Assembly: GCF_048544455.1 (NCBI RefSeq)
Contig: NC_133536.1
Span: forward strand, 24,244,152 to 24,308,151
From: Silene latifolia
Lineage: Eukaryota > Streptophyta > Magnoliopsida > Caryophyllales > Caryophyllaceae
Direction: 5' to 3'
DNA: 64,000 bases
Below the pieces are notes generated by a model, which saw nothing but the letters and a program-made list of their open reading frames with translations, was not told the DNA's origin and searched no databases. A program made the position numbers and the translations under genes. Shown here piece by piece: positions 13,626 to 25,100 of the stretch (position 1 is the stretch's first letter; each line of letters begins with the position of its first letter).

Positions 13626-14432
13626 GTTCACTCTATTCGCTACGCTTGATTGCTAGCTTTGTGCCTTTGGTTGCTGTGGATTGTGTGTTCTGTGCTTGGT
13701 ATGCTTTAATGCTAGCTTTGTACCTTAAGTTGTTGTGGGTCGTTTGTCGCTACTAGTCTTGTAAGTGTTAATGGTCTAGTGGTTGCATATGGTATAGGTT
13801 TGCATGATTGCATTCGTCTAAGGTTGATAAAGTCATGGTAAGCTGTATTTGGTTTTCATGAGTATAGATGGTCTCACATGTTTACTGTTTATGCCTATTA
13901 TTGATTGTTGATTATATTCAATTGTTGTAAACATGACTGGGAGAGCATCTAGTTACTCCCGATTGATTGTCGACCCCTTTCTCAGGTTGTTTAGATTGTT
14001 GCTGTCTAGATGATGCTTGCTTGGGGAATGTGCGAAGCAAGCTTAATAATAAATAGGAGTTTGCTTTTACGTTTTTAAAAACCCTTTGAATAATGTATTA
14101 GTTAGTTTTGGTTTTAGTAGCGCACCAGATTGGTCAGGTGTTTCCGCCACCTTGACCCGTTTATCAATATCGTACTCTGATATTTCCTTTTATAAGTTTT
14201 TCCTTTGTTTTATAATCCGTATTGTTACATCGGCTTACAAGGAAACTCTGATGTATATTAAAGTATATTGACATCAGGTAACTAGAAATCCATTGTGCAA
14301 ATTTTAATGGACATCAGTTGTAAATCCGATGTACATTAATCCACAATGGACATCACTCAACTTAACATCGGTTGAGTATCCGATGTCCATGGCCCAAAAA
14401 GTCCGATGTAGATAACGAGTTTTGTAGTAGTG

Positions 14433-15216
14433 TTATGTAAGTAGTGACATATTTGACCCGCCTACACTTTAGACGGATATACCCTTCTAAAGTGAGACTA
14501 ATTGTTTATAATGATATAATTAGTACTTTATTTATGTTATTTTATAGTTAATTTACATTTTTATGAGACCCCTCCATCAATTATGCCTAAACTAGCGAGA
14601 ATCGTAGAATCGTACGATCCAACTATCCGATCCCACGATCCGATCTCACAGAACCCGAACGATTAAAAGTATAATCCCGATCCTGACAACAACTTTGGCT
14701 GAGCCACAAGAGGTCATTAAACAACCTATTTCCATTTGAGCACATATCATCCCCAGATTTGTGCCAAAATATCTAAGGATTTTGTCGACCCACAGTTTAC
14801 GAAAGTAGACTCTTTGGCATCTTTACTTGACCTTTTCCCGTCTGGGGCAAATTGATGGGGCACAACCATGCGACCTGACCTGTTTGTCGATACTGGTGAT
14901 ACGAATCAACATTCTTGTCAACTCATCGTTCAAGGTACACGTGGAATTCTATAAATACCACATTATTCACCAACCAATGGTAAACGCTTCTCACTTACAA
15001 CAACCTCTCTCTAGAAGCAAGACTAAACAAGCTACTATCCATGAGTACCGTGCTAACTTAGGCATCGAAGAGGGACTCTTTGAGAACCCTCTGAGGCCAT
15101 ATTTGCTACAACGTGTGAAGGAACCATCCAAGGAGAACATGCATTAACCCGAGGTACCATCCGAAATGAGCGCAATGACCTGACCCAGATTCGAGCAACG
15201 CTCACTTAATTATTTA
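14433..15216. other. Non-coding stretch with an LTR-like promoter
   Basis: A 106-codon open frame (14827-15147, no recognisable domain) overlaps a TATA motif TCTATAAATACC near 14950 and a CT-rich leader. This suggests a fragment of an LTR, not a gene. I could not find its termini. Confidence 0.4.
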
Positions 15217-16109
15217 TGTATCACCCCCTTCTTATCCGGCCAAGGTAATTGGGAGATGTCACCATCTCGGTTTCCTGATGTAAATTTAATTACTACACAA
15301 GTGAACGAGATTCGTTGTACTTTTAAGGGTCGAACCACAAGAAGTAAGGAGACTGCCAATTGTTATGTTTAATTGTTTAGCTAAATCAAATAACACTTGT
15401 ATGATTGATTATCTAATGAACTAATTGATTATCTAATGAACTAGACTAGATAACAAGAAATGAAATAAACTAAAGTAGATTCTAAAATAAGAAACAAGCA
15501 TATAAATTCGGTTTTACTCAAATGAATTAAAGCCTAGGGTACGACTCAACCACCAACAATCATAATTTGCCATTTATTTTATCAATTAGTTGCCAAGGAG
15601 TAGGATTTCGGGTGGAAACGCCTCTAGGTCGTCTAATATCTCCCTCCCGGGTTCATAAAAGGACACTAGCAATATCGACTCAACTCCCTCCCGGGCTCAT
15701 AATTTAATTCCCCAACTAACTGCTCAAGGCTCACTAAAACGGGCCCATTATCGTTCACCTCTCACAAAGGCCAAGGCTTAAGCCCGCAATAATCCTCAGT
15801 CATCCCGACCCTTCTCCTGAAGGTGGATTTCAAACTTTTAAGTAAGAACACCCTACTTGGGTTCTCCCTTCCAGGTTCACCCCAAGTCGAAAAACAAACT
15901 AAAAGGGTAGTAAAATCTCAACCTAATCAATTCCCATTGATGGTAAAGTAATAAGAATAAACTATTATCTCAATTAAAGCATAACCAATACGAACCCCTT
16001 ACTTAAACCCGACAAATTCCCCCTCAACAACTAATTTAAAGGAAACTAATTAGGTAAATTACTCATGTTGGGGCCTAATCTCACCCTAGTTAAAGGACTA
16101 CTCACTATT

Positions 16110-16424
16110 TGTAACAGTCCACGTTAATTGAAGAGGTCCAGTGATAAGCTTAAATGACGAGTGCTTAAAGAGATTGAATATACTACTCATATCAACAAAG
16201 TTCACTTTCTTTTATGGTCATCCATACAAAAGAACTCCACAGTTAAGCGTGCTTGGCTGGAAGTAGTCTTAGGATGGGTGACCTCCTGGAAAGGTTCCCG
16301 GGATGCGCACGAGTGAAGACAAAATGCGCTATAAAGGACATGTGTTGCTATGTTGGTCATGTACACAGCCTGGTGAGCTATCATAAGTAACCGCTCCCGA
16401 CCTGGTTTTGGTCGGGGTGTTACA
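16110..16424 (+). mobile_element. Cassandra-type TRIM solo LTR
   Basis: This 315-bp unit starts TGTAACAGTCC and ends GGTCGGGGTGTTACA, with CTATT duplicated at 16105-16109 and 16425-16429. Its middle is a 5S rRNA-derived segment, which is the hallmark of Cassandra elements. There is only one LTR, with no internal domain. Cassandra elements encode no protein and depend on other elements for mobility. Confidence 0.88.
16231..16308 (+). other. 5S rRNA-derived domain in the Cassandra LTR
   Basis: Starting at AGAACTCC it follows the 3' two thirds of plant 5S rRNA. The Pol III internal control region is preserved: box A (AGTTAAGCGTGCTTGG), the intermediate element and box C (GGATGGGTGACCTCCTGG). 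The 5' third of 5S rRNA is missing and the 3' end degenerates to CGGGATGCGC, so this is not a 5S rRNA gene. Confidence 0.88.
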
Positions 16425-16655
16425 CTATTCATGTTGATTCAGGCAAAACAATTGATAAAGGTAGATGTTATGACAAATAACATGATATGAAATTGATTCT
16501 CACAATTAAGCATGCAACAAATTAGGAGAAAGAAGAGTATTGACTAATTAAACTAAAATTATGTTAGGTTAATGCAAAAAGGAGGAAACTTTGACAATAC
16601 AAGTCAAAGATTCAAACTTTACTAGAAGAACAACACCCAAATTCATGAACAATTA

Positions 16656-16770
<115 letters not shown>

Positions 16771-17124
16771 ATCCTACCAATAAACAAGAGGAATCCAACA
16801 ACTACTTTCAATTAAACAAGAACAAACAAATGAACAAAGAAAAGAGATTATACCAAGGATGCAAAAGAAGTAAGCTTGGATTGAATAAGAATGGAGGAAA
16901 GCTTCAATCTTGTCACAACCCAATTTCTAAATCTAAAACAAACTAATTAATTGAAGGATTAAGTCTAATATGAGAATGATTAACAAAATGATTAAGAAAG
17001 TTTCAAACTTGGAAAGTGAAATTAATTGCATCCAGAGTATTGTGTCCAAATGAATTAGGGAGGGGGTATTTATAGTTTCTACAAAATTTAGGTCAAAAAT
17101 TATAAGGAAAGAAAATGCAGATGA

Positions 17125-17440
17125 AATAGGCTGAGCCGGTTGACCCGCCACCGGTGGCCTGACCGGCTCAGAGGCTTCTGTAAGTTTTTAACAATTTTTG
17201 GATCATCAGGCGTGCAAGGCCGGCTGCCGGTTGGCCCGTCGGCTGGGAACCTCCGGTAAGTTTTCTTCAAACTTCAACTTCCCAAACATCATCAGGTGCC
17301 TCTGGCCGGTGGACCGACCACTGGTGGCCTAACCGGCTGGGGACCTCCTGACTCTTTCTTCACCATTTCTTCTTTTGGCTTAAGAGGAGGGGTTCCCAGC
17401 TGGTAGACCGGCCGACCGGCTGAGGCCCTTTATCAACTTT
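17125..17440. repeat. GC-rich CCGGT/ACCGG palindromic modules
   Basis: Four modules spaced about 80 bp apart, each built from inverted CCGGC/GCCGG and CACCGGTGG-type words (for example GCCACCGGTGGC near 17145), separated by AT-rich spacers with AAGTTTT. They stand out from the AT-rich surroundings and recall the palindrome arrays of the other LTR families here. Confidence 0.75.
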
Positions 17441-19099
17441 TTCTCCTCTTCTTTCCAATGATATCTTCAAAACGACCTCTCTTGCTCCCGTTTCTTCATT
17501 TTCGTCTCAAATCCTAAAAAATGAGACACAAACTCGTACAACGAGTAATTGGGACATAAAATACAAGCAAAGGTATACAAATCGTCTCAAAACGGATCAA
17601 AATGCATAGAGAAGAGGGAGGAATCATGACAAAATAAATACATATGATTTCCCGAGGCAGTGAATCGGAACTACAATTAAGCAACATTTATATAAATAAC
17701 ATGTTTAGTGAATTACATAAATAATTAAATGAATATTACAAATATCATGACTACTACAATCTTTCTATTACAACTATGTCGACTAGCATGCGATGACTCA
17801 AATGAACTCTAAAGCTCGTGGCTCGGCCCGTCCCCCTCGTCACTAAAACCAAACATGTACTCGAACTTCTTCCCATATGATCATAAATATAATATGGATC
17901 AACACCGGCCACCTCAATTAAAGCAGGTGACAATTTACACACAACCAACGCACGTCAGTTTTAGTAATACAAATACTCAATACACGACACATGGCTACGT
18001 ATATGCATGCAATGCATCAAAAGTACAAAAGTCACAACTCACCGTCCACCAAAAACTTCACAACTACCTTACCGGTACCAGGAACACGTCCACAGTACCA
18101 ACAACCCGATGACGGTACCGCACCACGGCCCACCAAACAGCCGGACCGCAACCCGTAAATCATGTACTCGGAACACGTCCGTGATACCGAGCTCAGGCGC
18201 TAACCGGGCCCTGCCAGGTGTTGTGACACCACACGAGCCCCTCCGTACTCAAGTTATAAACGTGCACGTCCCTCTTGGAGTGGGAAGCTCCAAGAGGCGA
18301 CCCAAGCGCAAGACGGTCTCCCGCCCAACTTACGTCTCCTAAACAACCAAATTTCACCACCACAACTCCATCATATCCTATATACCACAATCTTAATAAA
18401 TGTAATATGCAACACAACATGCTAATATACGACTCATCATGAGACACACACCCAAATATGCCATGAACGTCAACTCCTCAAATATTCCGACTCTTTAAGT
18501 CAAACACAGCTCATTATCATGCGATAATGCGATTCCGACAACAACGTGAGACTCACAATAATTCCCAATATCATGATATGATTCATGATCACTAACTCAA
18601 CTATGAAAAACAATGACAAATGGACAAACAAACACACATTCATATTACCAAAACCGAGTAGGAAAATCCTACCTTTTAGCATACTCCATAAGCAATCTGA
18701 GACAAGCAAGATCCCGTCTCATAAACACGTCTTATCCTACATAAATCACATAGTAACCATCACAATATATCCTATCTATTATACAATACAAAACCCCTTA
18801 TTATTACCTTTTAATTACCCTTATTACTCCTACTAATTACCAATAAATCAACCCACCAAAAAACCCCAAAATTTAGAGTTTAAAAGAAAGACAGAGGGAA
18901 AAGGTGAGATTCCGAGTTATAAGGGTAGATCGGGAAATAGGTGGAGGAAAGGAGGTGCCATTTTCAAATCCAAGCTTACATGCCATGGGAGAGGGTTAGG
19001 GATAATTTTAGAGAGACGAGAGAGGGTTTGGAGGTTTAGAGAGAGGGAAATGATTTAGGATTAGGTGAAACATAGATCCCGTCATAGGTTATATCGTCA

Positions 19100-19205
19100 T
19101 CTGACTCGCTGTACTCGGTCGAGTGATGACTCGTACTCCGCCGAGTGCCACTCACTCGGTTGAGTACTACTCGTACTCGGCCGAGTGCTACCTACTCGAT
19201 CCACT
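19100..19205. repeat. Palindrome array with CTCGGTCGAG / CTCGGCCGAG cores
   Basis: Variants of TACTCGGYCGAGTG follow each other at 20-25-bp spacing just before the LTR end, then degrade into CACT/AGTG words. The site is equivalent to 451-598 and 60795-60930. Confidence 0.75.
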
Positions 19206-20144
19206 GCACTCTCCAGTAGGTCCACTGCGCACTCACTAGGTCTAGTGTAGTTTACACTTGGTCTACTGCATAGCCATACCTTACACACAAGTAGCCTCTC
19301 GTCAAGTCTAAAGGTCCTCTTACGCATCCCAATGTTCTTTTAAAAATCTCAAAAAATTCGGATATTGCAATTTTCTACCGAAACAGCTACTATTCGATCG
19401 ATCACAGGATGTATGCTGCTAAGTTTTAGTACCAATAGTTATTTAAATTATTTTAATAACATACTATATGTTTTGGTACAAATCTACCGGTTATGAATAT
19501 TTTTATTTGAATGATAGTGATTAATCTAATGCCAATTATGGTTTAAATATAACGACAGGAATGACGAAATAAAGACAAACAAATAGAATGACACGGAGGA
19601 TTTTGGTGACGCGGAAAACCCGATCACTACTACAGATACAGGCTATAATAACGGTCAAAAACCGTTGTTATATAAAAAAGCGGACGTTGTTAAAGCGTCC
19701 GTTGTAGAAGGTTTTAACAACGGTTGGTTTACTTAAGGAAACCGTTGTTAAAACTATTAACCACGGTTTTATGTATAAAAACCCGTTGTGGAAAGTGTGA
19801 CTCAATTTTGGGGGGAAAGTTATAACAACGGGTTTTAATATACAAAACCGTTGTTATAACTAAAGACAACGGGTTGTTTAAAATAACCGTTGTTGTTTGT
19901 TCTTAAAAAATAAAAAAAATTAAATTAAATATTACTAGATGCATGCATAATTACGGCCTGTTAGAATTCCGATGCATGCATTATTACTGACATCACTGTA
20001 CATATGAACGGATAATATGGAATGAGAAGGGTTAGTAATAGGATTTGAAGCAGCATTATTGAGAGATATGATGATGATTATGGCACAACTTCCTAACATA
20101 TATATTAATTAAAAAGCAATTAACTCAACCCACACATTGCTTAG

Positions 20145-20152
20145 TATAAATA
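20145..20152 (+). promoter_or_regulatory. TATA box upstream of the CACTA-borne ORF
   Basis: TATAAATA lies about 115 bp before the ATG at 20266, followed by an A/C-rich leader typical of plant mRNAs. The position is compatible with a start site near 20180. Confidence 0.55.
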
Positions 20153-20265
20153 CATTGCATATCTCAACTAACATTTCCATTATCTCATATATTCATCTCC
20201 AAACTCTAACTGCTAAAACAAACTCTACTTAATCTTTCAAATCAAACTCAAAAAACTCCAACAAA

Positions 20266-20556
20266 ATGAATGATTTCATCCTTATGACTCTTACCATGAT
20301 CGAGAACAACAACAACTTCATCCGCCGGTTCCTCCATATTGAGGAAAGTTTCAGGAGCTACCTTGCGGAAGCTCGATCCGCACTGAAGTACGCCAAAGAA
20401 GATGGCTTGACGGAAAGCGGCGAGCGATTGCGGCTATATGACGATATAGCAACTGCTGAACGGAACCTCCAAATAGCCAAGGAGGAGAGGACGGATACGA
20501 TAGAGCAGAATAAGATCCTCCATGAAAATATAAGAATTGCATTTTTACATATGTAA
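20266..20556 (+). CDS. 96-aa hypothetical protein carried by a CACTA element
   Basis: The frame starts at an ATG in good plant context (ACAAAATGAA) and ends in TAA. I do not recognise the family. The protein starts with a hydrophobic stretch (MNDFILMTLTMI) and a short Asn run. From about residue 26 it is highly charged and probably helical (EESFRSYLAEARSALKYAKE, then AERNLQIAKEERTDTIEQNK), with Leu/Ile spacing that suggests a coiled coil. It sits between the two subterminal repeat zones and has its own TATA box. It could be a captured host fragment or an element-specific accessory protein. There is no transposase domain. Confidence 0.5.
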   Translation: MNDFILMTLTMIENNNNFIRRFLHIEESFRSYLAEARSALKYAKEDGLTESGERLRLYDDIATAERNLQIAKEERTDTIEQNKILHENIRIAFLHM

Positions 20557-21849
20557 TTTTTTTTTTATTTATGTATTTATAAATATATATATATATATAT
20601 TAATTATGTTTATCTTACTTCTTCATCTTGCTTCTTCATTGTTTTACTAACTAATTATGCGAACAATACTTAAACAAATAACATAATGGTCGATAAAAAC
20701 ACATACATGCAAAAGAAATAAATAGAAAAAGAAAATAATGACGATGAAACTAACGGTGGATTTTGAGATTTACCGATAAATACAGAACGTAATAGACGAT
20801 GAAATCACCGTGACGGCGAGAAGATAAAGCGACGATGAGAAAGAGAGAAATAGAGAAAGAGAGAAAGAGAGTGTGTATGTGTTTTGTGTTTGTTTGTCTG
20901 CTGTGTTTGTGTTTGTGTTTGTGTATTAAGGGTTGTGTTTTGTGGCTGCAGCAGACTTCTGTTTGTGTGGTTTATAGTATGGAAGGTATTGACAACGGTT
21001 ATTAAACAACAACCGTTGTGAAATAAGTTTTAACAACGGTTGTAAAAAACACCCGTTGTTAAATAAGGTTTAACAACGGGTTTCAAAAATAACCGTTGTG
21101 ATTACTTTTCACTAACTTTGCGCCAATTTTGCGCCAAATTATTAACAACGGTTGTGCATGTGTGACCCGTTGTTAAAACTAATAACAACGGTTTTTATAA
21201 CCATACCCGTTGTAATTGATTTTAGTAAAATTCGCGCCATACATTCTACAACGTCTATTGTGATTTTCGTGAATAATCGTTGTTAAAGGGGCGTTGTAGT
21301 TGCCTGGATTTGTAGTAGTGGATGTGGGAACAACCGCGAGGGGTGTCGGAATCCCGCCAAATTTTGTACTATGATCGAGGATAATATGCCCAAGTAAGGA
21401 AATACAATATTGATTTTAGCTTAATGAATTATCACCAAGAATAAATGGGAATTATGAGAGATGTTGTGTTGATCTTCTGAAGTACCGATGCCTTTAATGC
21501 CTCTTCTTTTTGCTTTATATAGTCTTCAAAAATAGGTTTGAGGTTGGTGGACTTCCTCCTGCCTCTGCTCCGGGATTCTTGGATGACTACCATGAAAATA
21601 GGTAGTGGTTATTTGAAAAGGTCAAAGCCCAATCCTTTCTTCTCTTCCGTGTGTTTTTACTTGGCCCAACTTGTGTTTGTTATTATTTGATCCTGTGGTC
21701 CATAACGCGCCACCTCAGCTATCCTTCTCTCCCCCCCCCCCCCCTCCTTCTACCAATCGTTGCGTTCCACGTGGCCACCTTTTTGCCACTTTTCCCTGTC
21801 AACGTGATGCCACGTCAGGAGTGATAAACAGTATTTTTTATCCCTAACA

Positions 21850-21865
21850 ATTGCCCCCAAATTTC
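21850..21865 (-). promoter_or_regulatory. Polypurine tract of the Tat element
   Basis: On the minus strand AAATTTGGGGGCAAT stands directly before the 3' LTR, at the expected place and orientation for a PPT. Confidence 0.7.
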
Positions 21866-22006
21866 CGTCTCAAATGATTTTAGGCGGGAATTTCTGTTTG
21901 CGACGCGGAGATCTGACGGGGCTTTTATCAGTTACCTTAGCCTTGATAACTTCCCAACTGCCATAATAACTCTCCCACTCTCCCACTAACTCTTCCTCTC
22001 TCTCCT

Positions 22007-22013
22007 TTATATC
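22007..22013 (+). promoter_or_regulatory. TATA box of the antisense extra ORF
   Basis: TTATATC follows a long CT-rich tract about 155 bp before the ATG at 22167 and is followed by a CT-rich leader. This suggests that the extra ORF has a promoter independent of the LTR. Confidence 0.5.
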
Positions 22014-22166
22014 CCCTCGGTATTCCAAAACTCTCTACTTTCTCACTTCTCCATCACCATCGATCACTTTCATCTCCCTCTCCTATAAACCCTCATTCTT
22101 TCTGCCGATTGCTTTTCCACAAGTACTTCGTCTTCAACTCGCTTTCTTTTCATTTCTTTGCATATC

Positions 22167-25100
22167 ATGTCACAAAAATCTGCTTCTTCGACCTCGGCCT
22201 CGGATCCAGTGATGCCGTCTGACATTTTCCTCTCCGGCGGCGTCCTTTCCGCCAAACATTCTTGTGACTCCGATTTCACCTCCGAGGATCTTGATTATAT
22301 CAAGAAAACCTTTGGTTTTTCTGATGATGTGGTGTTTCACATCCCAACCCCTGGCCAAAAAGCCGACTCAGTGAGGGTGGGGTGGATATGTTTATATGAA
22401 TATGCTTTCCGTCTGGGTTTGAGGTTTCCTTTTCCTCCTCTGATTCAAGAGTTTCTGAACTTGAATCAGTTGGCTATTTGCCAAGTGGCTCCCTATACTT
22501 GGCGGACCTTGCTTGCGATTGAGGCTATGAATAACCGTTTTGGTTATGGGATTGGTCTCTCAGACCTTGCACACCTGTTTTCGGTCAGGTCCCTCGCTCG
22601 GGGTCAAGTGACCATTCGGGTTCGAGACGGGGAAAAGAGTTGCATCATCTTCCCCGTGAAGCCGGACGACAGCAAGTGGTTTTCCCGCTTTATTTTCGTG
22701 AAAATTGACACTCTTCCTGCTCCTACTAACTACATTGTCAGTGTCTGGCGATCAACAGACGGTATTTGCATGCCCTTATTCCTGTGTATTTTCCTTTGAT
22801 GCTCATATTTCCTTACTTGGTTTTTGTGCAGGTTTGTGCCCCTTGCCTTTATCTCCTGACGGAACCGCATCTCTTTCCAAGCTATTCAGTCCACCTCCAG
22901 AAAATAGGACTTTCCCCAATCTGGTTCAGGATTCTGCTGCTGTGGTGAAGAAAACAGCTGCTGAAGAAAAAGATTCAATGTCGACTAGTGCGTTGTTCTT
23001 CCTTTTTTGACTAGGTTCTGTTTCTGGATATTTCATATATCTGGTTTTGACTTGATCTTTGCTGCTTCCAGGTTCTGCAAAATCTAGAATTTTACTGGAC
23101 GATGTTCTGGCTCAGAAAGTAAAGGAGCAGGTTGCAGTTGCCCCCAAGCCTGCTGAAAAAAGAAAGTCTACCCCTGCCCCTGGTTCTGGACCTCATCCCA
23201 AGAGAAGGTCTGCTGCTGCTAGCCAGGCCAAGGAGCAGACTCCTATCGAAGCTACTCCTCTAGCTGTGAGGCCTCCACTACCTGGGCATGGGTCATCTGC
23301 TTCTGGGGGTCCCCCGGTCCCTAAGCCTATTCCCGCTTCTGTCCCAGCCAAGTCTGCTTCTGGCCCAATCCCAATGTCTGAAGCCCTTCCTGCTTCCGGA
23401 GCTACCCCTGCTTCTGGGGCCGTCCCTGCTTCTGGGGCTGCCTCGGGTTCCAAATCTGCTCCTGCTTCTGGGGTTATTGTCTTCACACTTCCAAACGATT
23501 TTGGAAGGGCTAGCTCTGCGAGTAACTTGGACTTAATGAACCAGATGCTTCTTCCAGCTCCTAGGTCTGCGTTGGATAGTAAACCTTTGCTTGACTCGGT
23601 GGACCGTGCAGCTGAGCATTCTTTTGAGGTAAACGACCATTGGCCGCTGCCATATTTTTTTTTTTTTAACACTTGGTTCTGGTGCACCAGTCCTTCCAGA
23701 TGGCTCTGTATCTGCGGGAGAAGGTGTCTCTCCTGGTAGCAGAAAATGCAAAACTCCAGAAGTTGGCGAAAAAGCTAATGAGGATAGGCCTAAGACTCAG
23801 GCTGATCTAAACAAGTCCCAGAGTTTGCTGTTGGAGGAGGCCACTCAGAAGCAGAGTTTGCGGAACAGTCTCTCTATTGCTGAAGGGCGGATTTCTGGCG
23901 CTGAGGGGAAGGTTGCTGATGCTGAGAAGAAGGCTGCCGATGCTGAAAAGCGTGCCTCAGAAGCAGAGGGACGTACTTCTGAGGTGGAGAAACGCGCTGC
24001 AGATGCTGAGAAACGTGCTTCAGATGCTGAGGCTCGTGCTTCAGATGCTGAGGCTCGTGTTGCTCAGATCCAGGAGGAGAAGGCTTCTGATGTGCAAGAG
24101 TTGAAAGAGACTTTGGTGAATGCTCTGTCCTATGCTGCTCTGGAGACGAAGATCAAATGTATAAATATGTTCCAGAAGGGAGAGCATTTGGCCTGGGACT
24201 TAGGAGCTGAAGAGGGGAAGCTGAAGGAAATGTAGATTCATATACATATTAACATACTCATATATGTCTAAATAAATTTGTCATAAAATTAAAACGGATT
24301 TTATGCATGCAAACAAATAATATAATAGAAGAGAAATAATGTCCTTACATTGTTGATTTCGGATTTAAGGGCACAAAAGAGATCACCTTTCTCTTTTGAT
24401 CTTGAGCTTTTCCTTATGGATGAACAAGATCTAAGTATAAGATCTCTCCCTAAGCTTTATACCCAAGGCTCCTCTTAATTTTAATTAATATTACAAATAC
24501 TAGTATAATATTAATCAAGTAGAAAATTGACCCAAAAATAATGTAAACCCTTGATTATTTTCGGTTTTAGAGAGAAAGAGAAGAGGATTTTTATTCTCTC
24601 TAAAATTGTATATTTGGATGATTGATTGAATTGAATGAATAATACACTACACTTAGTATATTATTAGGTAAAATTATGGAAAAACAATGATAGCATTTGC
24701 CTTCTCAAAACCGTGTAAGAGGAGGTCATTAGGGGAGCCAATGCATGGAAAAGTTGTTCTTCACAATGAACAATAGGCTTGCATGGCTAGTGACTAGTGC
24801 AATCATCATGCCTTCCACTAATTACAAACAACATATAATTAGCTTAAATCCCTCTAATTTTCGGCCCATTCTATAATATGGATTCCATATTATTTTTGTC
24901 AATTTTCAATATGTCACATGTCATATGTGACATAAATTTGTTATGTATTTTTTTTAACATATTAAAAATCAACGTATTATCAAAAAAATACGTCACATAC
25001 AAAAATCGACTTAGTAATTTTATAATTACTTGTGCCAAAATATTTTACCATTTATAAATTACAACTGATTGTATTTATAACAATTCATTCAATTTAATTG

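Larger units (their letters stand above)
19625..21320 (+). mobile_element. Non-autonomous CACTA element with a small ORF
   Basis: Ends are CACTACTACAGATACAGGC and the inverse of CACTACTACAAATCCAGGC, with GAT duplicated at 19622-19624 and 21321-21323. Both subterminal zones are packed with AACAACGG and CCGTTGTT motifs in both orientations, the usual transposase-binding layout of CACTA elements. The Tat 5' LTR (near 31770) shows the unoccupied site. No transposase is encoded. The middle carries a promoter and a 96-codon ORF. Confidence 0.92.
19469..21849 (-). repeat. 3' LTR of the Tat element, carrying a CACTA insertion
   Basis: It starts TGTTTTGGTAC and ends ATCCCTAACA. Without the inserted 1696 bp and its GAT duplication it is ~682 bp. 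It differs from the other LTR by about a dozen substitutions and by a longer poly-C run near 21735. Confidence 0.9.

Noticed and set aside
14827-15147. 106-codon plus-strand ORF as a host gene
   Set aside because: No recognised domain. It overlaps a TATA box and LTR-like leader and lies between two TEs.
16231-16308. Genuine 5S rRNA gene
   Set aside because: The 5' third is absent and the segment sits between LTR ends with a CTATT duplication, so it belongs to a Cassandra element.
16202-16432. 76-codon minus-strand frame
   Set aside because: It is the antisense of the Cassandra LTR and its 5S domain.
23193-23687. 164-codon antisense frame rich in Ala/Gly/Pro
   Set aside because: Shadow of the Pro/Ala-rich linker of the extra ORF on the other strand.
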